This document shows, piece by piece, positions 26,388 through 33,360 of a stretch of DNA of 52,629 nucleotides. The position numbers were made by a program, and so were the translations under genes. Where the stretch lies: positions 1-52,629 of the forward strand of contig JBMNCO010000107.1 of NCBI GenBank assembly GCA_049366815.1. Direction: 5' to 3'. Every line of letters starts with the position of its first letter. Position 1 is the first letter of the stretch. A model generated the notes under the pieces. It worked only from the letters and a program-made list of their open reading frames with translations, had not been told where the DNA came from and made no database searches. The DNA comes from CAYNYM01 sp049366815 (GTDB taxonomy: Bacteria > Desulfobacterota > DSM-4660 > Desulfatiglandales > HGW-15).

Positions 26388-27626
26388 TTAAAATTGGTCG
26401 ATCAAATACCCGTATCCGCCTAAAAGCTCACGCACGGATGAATAAGCCAGTTCGGGAACCATCCAGCGATCCTTACGTCTTTCCACCACTCCGGCATTGT
26501 GCAGGCGTGTGAGAATCGCCATGCACTCGGTATGCGAAAGCGGCAAAAGCTCAGGCAAAAGCGTCTCCGGTAGGCCACCGTGCAGTAACAGGCAGTGAAG
26601 GATCAACACGGAGTCATCTTCTCTTTCCATCGGCATTAAAGGATGAGGCCATTCAGGCGTCACCCACACCACTCTCTCACTCTCTTCCGGCTTTTCACCC
26701 TTCGCTGTCCGTTCGTCAGTTTGGGATTCATCCACCTCGGGTTCCGCGCGTAGGCGAGCGAGCCAATAGTGGACGGCGATGGCGAAATTGCCGCGGCAGA
26801 GGGCGGCAAGTTGAACCACCTCAGGCCCCGCCTCATCTACACCGGAGGGCACGGTCAAGATCGCCTTGCCGGTTCTGGCGTTTCGATAGCAGACCGCTTC
26901 GCTCGAACCCGCCACCGTCAAGTAGGCCAGCAAGTGCGCTAGACGAAGGCCGTCGAAAGACTGCAGAGTCAGCGCCTCTGCATGCACCACCGGCCAGATC
27001 CGCTGCAGATAGGCCCAGGCCCAACTATCACAGGCAATCACCCCAAGGCCCAGTCGGCCGCTTTCCGCCTCTTCGAGAAACCGGCGCATCAGCGACAGAC
27101 CGGATGCATGGCGCAAATAACAATGCTCAAGGTTGGGCAATACCCAAAGCCCCCCAGCATCCGACAGCCTGTCAAGCCAGTGGGAATCGCCCCCAAGAAG
27201 CTCCTGGTGGCCCGGCGGTGCAATGACCATTGCTTCGCATCTTGTCGCCCAGCGCCGCACCGTCTCCGCTAAACCGCTGTGCGGCTGACCGATCACGAAT
27301 CTGACTGTCGCCTTCGCACCTTTGTCCTGCACCCAGTCTTGAAGCGCTGAATCAAGGGCTGTGACAACCGCATCCCAGTTTACCGGGGCCAGCAGATGGG
27401 CCAGACGCGCCTCGTCGAGCGTGCACAGTTCATCATCATGTTTGAACGGCGGATTTTCATCATTCCCGGGTCTGAACATCCGCTTGAGTGAAAGCCACTT
27501 CTTTTGCAGGGTGCCCCTGGCGGGAAGAGTGGGTACTGAGTACTCGGACAAGAAGATAAATTCCCACAAACCTGTGGACATGCCTGCGAAGAAAGGTGGC
27601 TGACGGCGATCTGTCAATGAAGTCAT
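26388..27626 (-). CDS. Protein with degenerate P-loop and C-terminal winged helix, paired with MscS
   Basis: 412 residues from ATG 27626 (AAGGA 8 bp upstream). The middle part (~100-260) follows a STAND/AAA-like pattern: a strand and loop RFVIGQPHSGLAETVRRW at the P-loop place, but without the Gly-Lys-Thr/Ser core. Next come GGLWVLPNLEHCYLRH (a Walker-B-like strand lacking acidic residues) and a region LGLGVIACDSWAWAYLQRI. The C-terminus has a winged-helix look (LPLSHTECMAILTRLHNAGVVERRKDRW). I infer a non-hydrolysing adaptor or regulator of the channel. Family name unknown. Confidence 0.6.
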   Translation of the reverse strand: MTSLTDRRQPPFFAGMSTGLWEFIFLSEYSVPTLPARGTLQKKWLSLKRMFRPGNDENPPFKHDDELCTLDEARLAHLLAPVNWDAVVTALDSALQDWVQDKGAKATVRFVIGQPHSGLAETVRRWATRCEAMVIAPPGHQELLGGDSHWLDRLSDAGGLWVLPNLEHCYLRHASGLSLMRRFLEEAESGRLGLGVIACDSWAWAYLQRIWPVVHAEALTLQSFDGLRLAHLLAYLTVAGSSEAVCYRNARTGKAILTVPSGVDEAGPEVVQLAALCRGNFAIAVHYWLARLRAEPEVDESQTDERTAKGEKPEESERVVWVTPEWPHPLMPMEREDDSVLILHCLLLHGGLPETLLPELLPLSHTECMAILTRLHNAGVVERRKDRWMVPELAYSSVRELLGGYGYLIDQF

Positions 27627-27646
27627 TGCATCTGTCCTTACGCAGC

Positions 27647-27889
27647 CTAATCGGCTTGTTTAAAGGGATTCCACGGGTCCAATCTATATTTTATACCCTC
27701 TTTGGGGATATGAACATGATTTTCCCTCTTCAGGGGCAGTGGGAACTCTCCGCTGGACCGGCCTAAATCACGAGGAGGCATAGCAGATTCTTCAAGATTT
27801 TCCTGGCTCACAATCTGTCCAGAGGTTTGACGGGGTATTGAGGCCTTCAACCGATCAAAGGGTATAAGCCTGTGGCACCGATGACACAA
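27647..27889 (-). CDS. Doubtful small ORF with a CHRC motif
   Basis: A TTG-started frame of 80 codons encodes CHRCHRLIPFDRLKA, a linker with SAMPPRDLGRSSGEFPLPLK, and ends KYRLDPWNPFKQAD. The sequence is protein-like, but no ribosome-binding site is present and the frame begins inside a hairpin. It could be a remnant. It lies in the 498-bp gap 27627-28124, which otherwise holds two hairpins. Confidence 0.25.
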   Translation of the reverse strand: MCHRCHRLIPFDRLKASIPRQTSGQIVSQENLEESAMPPRDLGRSSGEFPLPLKRENHVHIPKEGIKYRLDPWNPFKQAD

Positions 27890-27917
27890 AGGCAGGATCA
27901 GAAATGATCCTGCCTTT
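27888..27917. terminator. Perfect hairpin, probable terminator of the yeeE operon
   Basis: AAAGGCAGGATCA (27888-27900) pairs completely with TGATCCTGCCTTT (27905-27917) around a 4-nt loop. T-runs are short (three to four) on either strand. It lies about 210 bp downstream of the second yeeE gene. Confidence 0.6.
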
Positions 27918-28027
27918 TGAATTCGAAAATGTTTAACTCCGGGGAGACTGCACAAGGTGGCACCCGCCGCATTGCCGCCCGGGTTGTATCCGGAAGCCGT
28001 CACGCTGGGTGTTGTGGCCCTGTCTCC

Positions 28028-28048
28028 ACCTGGGGCCGTTCCCCAGGT
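28028..28048. other. Hairpin downstream of the yeeE operon
   Basis: ACCTGGGG (28028-28035) pairs with CCCCAGGT (28041-28048) across CCGTT. It lies 77 bp after the second yeeE stop and lacks a T-run; it may stabilise the mRNA end or assist termination. Confidence 0.4.
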
Positions 28049-28124
28049 CCCTTCTAGACAAAGCCAGAAACGTCTGTTAACCCTGATCGAGTCTTGCCGT
28101 TCGACGCTCAGGGCCAGGGGACCT

Positions 28125-28652
28125 TTAAAGCCCTTTCTTTTCGAACCACCAGAAGAGAAGCAGTCCCAGGATGACAAAAATGACGATGATGATCCAGTGG
28201 TTGACGCCCAGGATCTGCGGCAGGGTGATCTTCCCCAAATTTCCCCAGGTAAGGACCGTCGTTTTCAAGGCCGGATAGGTCTCGGCAAAAACGGCGGCCC
28301 CCGCGAGCATCCCCAGGATACCCCAAAGGCCATCCCATCGACCCTCCCCCAGTGCCCCGGCCGAGGTCCCTGGGCAGTAGCCGAGCAGACCCCATCCCAC
28401 TCCGAAGATAAGGCCGCCCAGGATATTGCCTCCCAGAACCGTGGATTTTACGGAGAGTTGGACCAGACCAAGATCCAGGAGGAGATAAACACCGATCATA
28501 CCGACCAGGATGCTCGTGAACATGAATTTGACGATGGTCATATCCAGGAATCGGAGGGCACCGATTTGCTTGTCGTATCGAATGACCCGGGCCTTTTGCA
28601 TAAAGAAGCCAAAGAGTATGCCGGTTACAAGACCGTAAATGATTGTTTTCAT
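28125..28652 (-). CDS. YeeE/YedE-family transporter, second half-protein
   Basis: 175 residues with four to five membrane segments. DUF395/YeeE-YedE proteins carry thiosulfate or related sulfur species across the inner membrane through conserved Cys residues. The signature here is GYCPGTSAGALGEGRWDGLW, with the Cys intact. In many bacteria the function is split into two genes of this size, as here with the gene upstream. AGGGAGGTGATC precedes ATG 28652, 6 bp after the stop of the preceding gene, so they are co-translated. The C-terminus ends in a basic tail (FEKKGL). Confidence 0.88.
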   Translation of the reverse strand: MKTIIYGLVTGILFGFFMQKARVIRYDKQIGALRFLDMTIVKFMFTSILVGMIGVYLLLDLGLVQLSVKSTVLGGNILGGLIFGVGWGLLGYCPGTSAGALGEGRWDGLWGILGMLAGAAVFAETYPALKTTVLTWGNLGKITLPQILGVNHWIIIVIFVILGLLLFWWFEKKGL

Positions 28653-28658
28653 TACTGA

Positions 28659-29183
28659 TCACCTCCCTCCGTAAAGAATTCTGACCATTACGACACCGCC
28701 GATGAAAAAACAGATCAGGGAGACGTAACCGCTGACCGCCAGCTGAAGCGAACCGCTCAGCCCGTGCCCGCTCGGTCACCCGTCGGCCAATCGGGCGCCG
28801 TACATGGCAACCACCCCACCTAAGAAGGCCACTACACCCCTCTTTACGGGGGTGGCGCCGAACCGGGTCTTCCACATGTCCGGCACACTCTGCCATTCAA
28901 AACTCCCCGAGGTCTTCGCAGAAATCAGAGAACCCACCAGGATGCCAAGCACAAACATCCACTGCCAATCCACTTTCGGGGCCTGCTTGACAAAGTAATC
29001 CATCTTCGAGACGCGTTCGGCATCAAAGACCTTCTCCACCATGCCCGCAGAACGGACAAAAGTGGTGGATGCGCCGAAATATTTGCCGGCGATCCATACG
29101 GACATGACCATGAGGATTCCGGTCAATGCCCCGGCCACATAAGGACTCCATCCTTTATCATGTGCTGCCATCATCATCTTCAT
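28659..29183 (-). CDS. YeeE/YedE-family transporter, first half-protein, predicted selenoprotein (UGA = Sec136)
   Basis: The frame from ATG 29183 meets TGA at 28776-28778 after ARLADG. It then continues without interruption for 38 more codons (PSGHGLSGSLQLAVSGYVSL, ending VRILYGGR) to a TGA at 28659, just before the next gene. The family motif here is normally G-C-P/T-S-G-H-G-x-S-G, so UGA replaces the signature Cys exactly. The restored 174-residue protein regains its last membrane span. An 8-bp hairpin with a GUU loop follows the UGA. I therefore predict selenocysteine rather than a nonsense mutation. Without readthrough the product would lack its active-site region. Membrane transport of sulfur or selenium species is the family role. 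selA/B/C/D are not in this window. Confidence 0.85.
28742..28761 (-). promoter_or_regulatory. Bacterial SECIS-like hairpin
   Basis: On the mRNA, GCUGA + GCG pairs with CGC + UCAGC (one bulged U) around a GUU loop, starting 15 nt after the UGA with the loop G 23 nt after it. Small apical loop, G in the first loop position and this distance fit the published bSECIS consensus that recruits SelB. It is inside the coding region, as usual for bacteria. Confidence 0.75.
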
Positions 29184-29240
29184 ACCTCCTCTCGATAAAG
29201 AAATCAGCTTCGGCTCATAGATTTGGAAAAAACGCTATCG

Positions 29241-29255
29241 ACAATTTCAGTGCCA
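29241..29255 (-). promoter_or_regulatory. Probable sigma-54 promoter of the yeeE operon
   Basis: On the minus strand: TGGCAC-N5-TTGT. The -24 part is consensus and the spacing correct; the -12 dinucleotide is GT instead of GC. It lies 58 bp upstream of ATG 29183, in the 352-bp divergent gap 29184-29535, next to copy D of the palindromic element. Confidence 0.5.
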
Positions 29256-29283
29256 AAAATGTACTATACAGATTTTGTAACAC

Positions 29284-29347
29284 TTTAGCCTTTTGAAAAA
29301 TTCGAAAGGAAATCATGATTTCCACACAGTTATTGGAAAGGGCTAAA
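29284..29347 (+). repeat. Palindromic element, copy D (intact, 64 bp)
   Basis: Same length and organisation as copy C but on the plus strand: TTTAGCCTTTT (29284-29294, one change) ... central GGAAATCATGATTTCC ... AAAGGGCTAAA (29337-29347). It encodes MISTQLLERAKF, followed by a short non-conserved tail and a stop about 20 codons in. It sits upstream of the LOG-family gene. Confidence 0.9.
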
Positions 29348-29535
29348 TTCATACCAGATTTTCATTTCCTCTTATAAACGCTAGGGTAAAGGAGAAGCTC
29401 CGTCAAGAAAATTTCTTTCCAAACTCCTCTTGTATGGTTTCAGGCCGGAAAAAGATTGCAGCGCCTCTGCCCTTTGAAGACCATCCTGTTATGGAGGACC
29501 ACAAAAATCTCTTTTCAGCAACATGGAGGAATATT

Positions 29536-30441
29536 ATGGAACAAGACAGAGTGCAAAGAGGCCCCTTTCCACATGCCCACGAGGACGCCCGGTCGGCCAG
29601 GCTGCATGTGGACTCACCTCAGACCCGCTCACCCTCTTACAAACTGGCCTATCAGGACGATGACTTTCTCCTGAGGGACGAACTGCGGCCCGTAAGGTTA
29701 CAACTCGAACTGCTCAAGCCTGAACTCATTCAGGTTGAAAAAGCGATCGAATCCACGGTTGTAATCTTCGGGGGCGCCAGGATTCTTGAACCCACGGCTG
29801 CGGCGGAAAGACTGGCATCAGCGGAAGACGCATTTCAAAAAGACCGGACCGATCCCCTGTTAAAGCGTAAGATCCAAAAGGCCAGGCAGGCCGTCGCCAA
29901 CAGCCATTACTACGAAGAGGCCAGGAGACTGGCCTTTCTGATTTCTGCGGATTGCCAGTGTGGAGACAGGCTGACGCATGTGGTCGCAACGGGGGGTGGG
30001 CCTGGTATCATGGAAGCGGCCAATCGGGGTGCTCATGAGGCCGGTGCAGTCAGCATAGGCCTCAATATCGTCCTGCCTTTTGAGCAGGCGCCTAACCCCT
30101 ACATCACTCCTGAATTGAGCTTTCAGTTTCACTATTTCGCCATCAGGAAAATGCATTTCCTCATGCGTGCCAAGGCACTCGTCGCCTTTCCAGGCGGATT
30201 CGGAACCATGGATGAACTTTTTGAAACCCTCACCCTTGTGCAGACCCGGAAGATAAAACCCATTCCCATCCTTTTGTTCGGGAAGGCATTCTGGGAGCGG
30301 GCCGTCAACTTCGACGTCTTTGTCGAGGAGGGAACGATTTCTCCTGAGGACAAAAATCTCTTTCGTTTTGTTGAGACCGCGGAGGAGGCCTGGGATCTGA
30401 TCTCCCGAAGCGACGACAATGATCTTCATCGCAAGGCATGA
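29536..30441 (+). CDS. LOG-family protein (lysine decarboxylase-like fold, TIGR00730-related)
   Basis: 301 residues from ATG 29536, which has GGAGG 7 bp upstream; the frame is open further upstream without support. The Rossmann-like LOG domain (~90-285) has VVIFGGARI, ATGGGPGIMEAANRGA and the hallmark PGGFGTMDELFE. LOG enzymes hydrolyse nucleoside 5'-monophosphates to base and ribose phosphate (cytokinin-activating in plants); they are not lysine decarboxylases. The ~85-residue N-terminal extension and the insert after ILEPT are seen in longer bacterial members. Transcribed alone, with a terminator behind it. Confidence 0.88.
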   Translation: MEQDRVQRGPFPHAHEDARSARLHVDSPQTRSPSYKLAYQDDDFLLRDELRPVRLQLELLKPELIQVEKAIESTVVIFGGARILEPTAAAERLASAEDAFQKDRTDPLLKRKIQKARQAVANSHYYEEARRLAFLISADCQCGDRLTHVVATGGGPGIMEAANRGAHEAGAVSIGLNIVLPFEQAPNPYITPELSFQFHYFAIRKMHFLMRAKALVAFPGGFGTMDELFETLTLVQTRKIKPIPILLFGKAFWERAVNFDVFVEEGTISPEDKNLFRFVETAEEAWDLISRSDDNDLHRKA

Positions 30442-30485
30442 TTCCGGCGCAAGCCGGAGGGCTGCACAGAATGATCCTGAAGCCC

Positions 30486-30521
30486 GCCCGACCAGTTTAC
30501 CTGAATGGCCGGGCCCTTTTT
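30486..30521 (+). terminator. Rho-independent terminator after the LOG gene
   Basis: GCCCGACCA (30486-30494) pairs with TGGCCGGGC (30506-30514) with one mismatch, followed by CCTTTTT. It isolates the LOG gene from the regulator gene downstream. Confidence 0.75.
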
Positions 30522-30591
30522 CGTCACGACATCCAGGGTGATCTCAACATCGGCCCTTTGGAATTTTCAGGCTGTTTGCCTGTCATTTCTT

Positions 30592-30620
30592 TTGTTGACT
30601 TATCGAAAAAAAGATATACT
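30592..30620 (+). promoter_or_regulatory. Probable sigma-70-type promoter of the sigma-54 activator gene
   Basis: TTGTTG (30592-30597), 17-bp spacer, TATACT (30615-30620). The start codon is 146 bp further, leaving a long leader in which I see no structure. Lies in the 324-bp gap 30442-30765. Confidence 0.5.
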
Positions 30621-30765
30621 CTCCTCCGTTTGATATCTCCCATCGACGGCCTTTCAAGGTCATACGGGTTGTTTAATCGCCGCTTCCTTTATCGACCTCC
30701 GAACTGCACGGCATGGGATCCGTATCGACGATGTGCGATACCCGTGTCGCGAACTGGAGGAAATC

Positions 30766-32163
30766 ATGAAAAACATCCTTGTCACATCACCGGATCCTGA
30801 CGCCTTCCGCATCATCCAGGGTTCCTTCCGCTCCGGCTACCGGATCGACAGGGCCCCAAGCACGGCGCAAGCCATTGAAATATTAAAGAAAAAGCGCTAT
30901 GATTTTTTGTTTATCGATCTTGCAATTCTTAAAAAATCCGTTGAAGAAAATGGATACCAATCCGCCCTTCAGGTCTTTTGGCAACTCTTTCCCACAATTG
31001 AAATCATCGTCATGTCACCTCAGGAGCTCATCAGGGAATGCGTCATGGCCGTCAAGGCGGGAGCAAGCAACTACCTGACCTATCCCCTCAATCCCCATGA
31101 AGTGAAGTACGTCGTTGAGACCGTCTATGAATCGATCATCATGCAGTCAGAACTGGACTACCTCCGGGACCAGTTCTGGGAAGCGGATTCGCTGGAACTC
31201 GTCTGGACCCAGAACACCCATATGAAAAAGGTCTTCGATAAGGTCCGTTCCGTGGCCCCGACCAGGAGCACGGTCATAATCATCGGCGAGACAGGTACGG
31301 GCAAGGGTGTGCTCGCCAACATCATCCACAAGCACAGCAATCGCAGGGATTCCCAATTCATCAGCGTGCATTGCGGGGCCATTCCTGACACCCTGTTGGA
31401 GAGTGAACTTTTCGGACACGAGAAAGGCGCCTTTACCGGAGCGGTCAGGCGCAAGCTGGGCAAGTTCGAGATTGCCAAAGGGGGCACCATCTTCCTGGAT
31501 GAGATCGGCACCGTCACCCCCTCCGCGCAGATCAAACTTCTCCAGGTCTTACAGGACGGCACCTTTCAGCGGGTGGGCGGTGAAGAGACCATCGAGGCGG
31601 ACGCAAGGGTAATCACCGCCACCAATGCCGATCTCAAGAAAATGTGCGAGAACGGGCTGTTCAGGAAAGACCTTTACTACAGGCTCAATGTTTTTCCCAT
31701 TGAACTCCCTCCCCTTAAAGACCGCATTGAGGACATTCCCCATTTTGTAAAGGTCTTTCTCAAAAATATGAACCAGTTCTACGGCAAAAACATCCAGGAT
31801 ACGGACCCCCGCGTCATGGAGGCCTTGAAGACTTACCCCTGGCCGGGAAACATCAGAGAACTCGACAATCTCATCGAACGGGCCTACATCCTGGAAACTT
31901 CTTCCGTATTGACCCCCGAGGGTTTCCCTAGCGAGCTTTTTGAATCCGACGCATTTTGTGGTGCTCAGGCCCCTGACGCCTCCCTGACACTGGCTGAAGC
32001 CCGCCGTCATGGTCTTGAAATCATTGAAAAGAATTACCTGGAAGAGCAATTGTCCAGGCACCACGGAAAGATTCAGGCCACAGCCACAGCCTCCGGCATA
32101 ACGGCCCGCCAACTCCACAAACTGATGAAGAAGTACGGTCTCAGAAAGGAGCCCTACAAATAG
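30766..32163 (+). CDS. NtrC-type sigma-54 response regulator with divergent receiver
   Basis: 465 residues from ATG 30766 (GGAGG 6 bp upstream). Receiver domain (1-115): the phospho-acceptor Asp51 in FLFIDLAIL is present, but the acidic pair near the N-terminus is TSPDPD and the usual KP is YP (Tyr106), so classical phospho-switching is doubtful. The AAA+ domain (~130-365) has GETGTGKG, an intact GAFTGA, GGTIFLDEIG and the arginine-finger region. The Fis-like HTH is AEARRHGLEIIEKNYLEEQL... to TATASGITARQLHKLMKK. No histidine kinase gene is adjacent. A perfect sigma-54 promoter lies 234 bp after its stop, in front of the biosynthetic genes, making it their likely activator. Confidence 0.92.
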   Translation: MKNILVTSPDPDAFRIIQGSFRSGYRIDRAPSTAQAIEILKKKRYDFLFIDLAILKKSVEENGYQSALQVFWQLFPTIEIIVMSPQELIRECVMAVKAGASNYLTYPLNPHEVKYVVETVYESIIMQSELDYLRDQFWEADSLELVWTQNTHMKKVFDKVRSVAPTRSTVIIIGETGTGKGVLANIIHKHSNRRDSQFISVHCGAIPDTLLESELFGHEKGAFTGAVRRKLGKFEIAKGGTIFLDEIGTVTPSAQIKLLQVLQDGTFQRVGGEETIEADARVITATNADLKKMCENGLFRKDLYYRLNVFPIELPPLKDRIEDIPHFVKVFLKNMNQFYGKNIQDTDPRVMEALKTYPWPGNIRELDNLIERAYILETSSVLTPEGFPSELFESDAFCGAQAPDASLTLAEARRHGLEIIEKNYLEEQLSRHHGKIQATATASGITARQLHKLMKKYGLRKEPYK

Positions 32164-32396
32164 CCAAAAGGCCTTTTCCCCTCCCTTCCCGGGCCGGAAC
32201 CGGGGATTCCTATCAAGGCATTTTAAGAACCCTCATTTCCTTTTTGACTTTCCTCTATCATTTCAATCCATTACATAAACCCGAAAGAATTTATTCGAGA
32301 TGGAAGGATTGCCCTTCCCTTGAATCGGAACCATAGATTCTGATCCTTTTCTGCCCCATCGCCACAAATTGCAAATAAATCAGTCAGATACATCTT

Positions 32397-32411
32397 TGGC
32401 ACAGCTATTGC
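32397..32411 (+). promoter_or_regulatory. Sigma-54 (-24/-12) promoter of the amine-conjugate gene cluster
   Basis: TGGCAC-N5-TTGC with GG and GC 10 bp apart: exact consensus core. The predicted start (+1 near 32423) is almost at the ATG of the next ORF (32425). The upstream 230 bp contain a short GAATC/GATTC inverted repeat (32329-32342 region) that could be a UAS. Confidence 0.8.
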
Positions 32412-32424
32412 CTTATTCTGCAAC

Positions 32425-32757
32425 ATGGAAGAGCACAACCCCATAACACCCCGGCGGGATTCGGATGGACCCAAAAGGGGGAAGAACACATACCCCTTCT
32501 CGATTCGGGGCATTGTGATTCCGGTGGATTGGGACGATGCGGGCAGCGTTATTTCGATTTCGATCCTGACCTCTGATGAAGATGAGTACCTTGTGCATTG
32601 GGATGAAATGGGGAAACAGCTCCTGCCTTTTATCCGGGAAGAGGTCGAAGCGACCGGCGTGCTGGAGTCTCGGAGCAACAAAAAAATAATGAGGATCACC
32701 CATTTCCGGAAAAAAGAGCACCGGCAGGCAGACGCCGAAACGCCTCTCAGCAAATAA
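32425..32757 (+). CDS. Small protein of unknown function, first gene of the cluster
   Basis: 110 residues, beta-rich: FSIRGIVIPVDWDDAGSVIS, then DEYLVHWDEMGKQLLPFIRE, and a final strand (NKKIMRITHF). It resembles a small OB- or SH3-like domain; I know similar uncharacterised proteins from Desulfobacterota but no function. No ribosome-binding site precedes the ATG and the predicted sigma-54 transcript begins about 2 nt before it, so translation would be leaderless; a downstream non-ATG start is the alternative. Confidence 0.65.
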   Translation: MEEHNPITPRRDSDGPKRGKNTYPFSIRGIVIPVDWDDAGSVISISILTSDEDEYLVHWDEMGKQLLPFIREEVEATGVLESRSNKKIMRITHFRKKEHRQADAETPLSK

Positions 32758-32905
32758 CGCGTAGGAAGCAAAGACACATCGCGTGTCTGGTATCATGCTA
32801 AGGGGATGAGGGGAACCCCTGTTTCTCCACTTCCACAGGATACAAGAAAATGGGAATTTCCTATCCCCCCTTTGCAGTGGATGATAGAAAGGAGACATCT
32901 TTCGA

Positions 32906-33295
32906 ATGAATATGAATGCAAAAGGAGATCATCCCTTGCGGGATCAGCCCTGGGGCTTGCTGTCCTGCATTGATCTTTACGAGTGCGACGCGGATATCAT
33001 CCGGGACGCAAACAAGATAAGGGAATTCGTGGCCCGACTCTGCGATCTGATCGAAATGAGGCGGTTCGGGGAAACCCAGGTGGTGCATTTCGGAGAAGAT
33101 GAGCGGGTTGCCGGCTATTCCATGACGCAACTCATTGAAACCTCCCTCATATCGGCCCATTTTGCCAACCAGAGCAATACGACCTATCTCGATGTCTTCA
33201 GCTGCAAGCTCTATAAACCGGAAGTGGTCGTAGACTTCGCAAAGAAGTTCTTCAAGGCCAAAAGTGTCAATTTACAGGTCGTGACACGGCGATAA
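32906..33295 (+). CDS. S-adenosylmethionine decarboxylase-family pyruvoyl enzyme, substrate probably changed
   Basis: 129 residues covering the bacterial class 1 AdoMetDC fold (WGLLSCIDLYECDADIIRD at the start). The residues needed for self-cleavage and catalysis keep exact spacing: Ser80 (pyruvoyl precursor), His85 (+5) and Cys100 (+20). The surrounding consensus ESHxxIHTWPE is TSLISAHFANQ here: the first His is Leu, and the Trp-Pro-Glu that helps hold AdoMet is lost. Such homologues are known to have become pyruvoyl-dependent ornithine or arginine decarboxylases, so I predict amino-acid decarboxylation rather than AdoMet decarboxylation. AAAGGAG lies 11 bp before the ATG. It sits upstream of a PLP decarboxylase and a ligase. 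Confidence 0.8.
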   Translation: MNMNAKGDHPLRDQPWGLLSCIDLYECDADIIRDANKIREFVARLCDLIEMRRFGETQVVHFGEDERVAGYSMTQLIETSLISAHFANQSNTTYLDVFSCKLYKPEVVVDFAKKFFKAKSVNLQVVTRR

Positions 33296-33360
33296 TCCTC
33301 CCTGCCCGGACCCAAACGACCGGCCGGTCCCATCCCCTAAAACCACGGGAGGCAAACACC

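Noticed and set aside
27647..28177. Full-length 176-codon minus-strand frame downstream of the yeeE genes
   Set aside because: It runs through two hairpins including the probable terminator and overlaps the end of the second yeeE gene; only its last ~80 codons look protein-like, and those are listed with low confidence.
28776..29183. Reading the first yeeE gene as a truncated or broken gene ending at 28776
   Set aside because: The stop is TGA, at the signature Cys column; the frame continues intact to the next gene and a SECIS-like hairpin follows. A random nonsense mutation would not explain all of these.
32271..33160. Minus-strand frames opposite the small cluster genes
   Set aside because: They overlap each other and the plus-strand genes, lack ribosome-binding sites, and show no recognisable domain.
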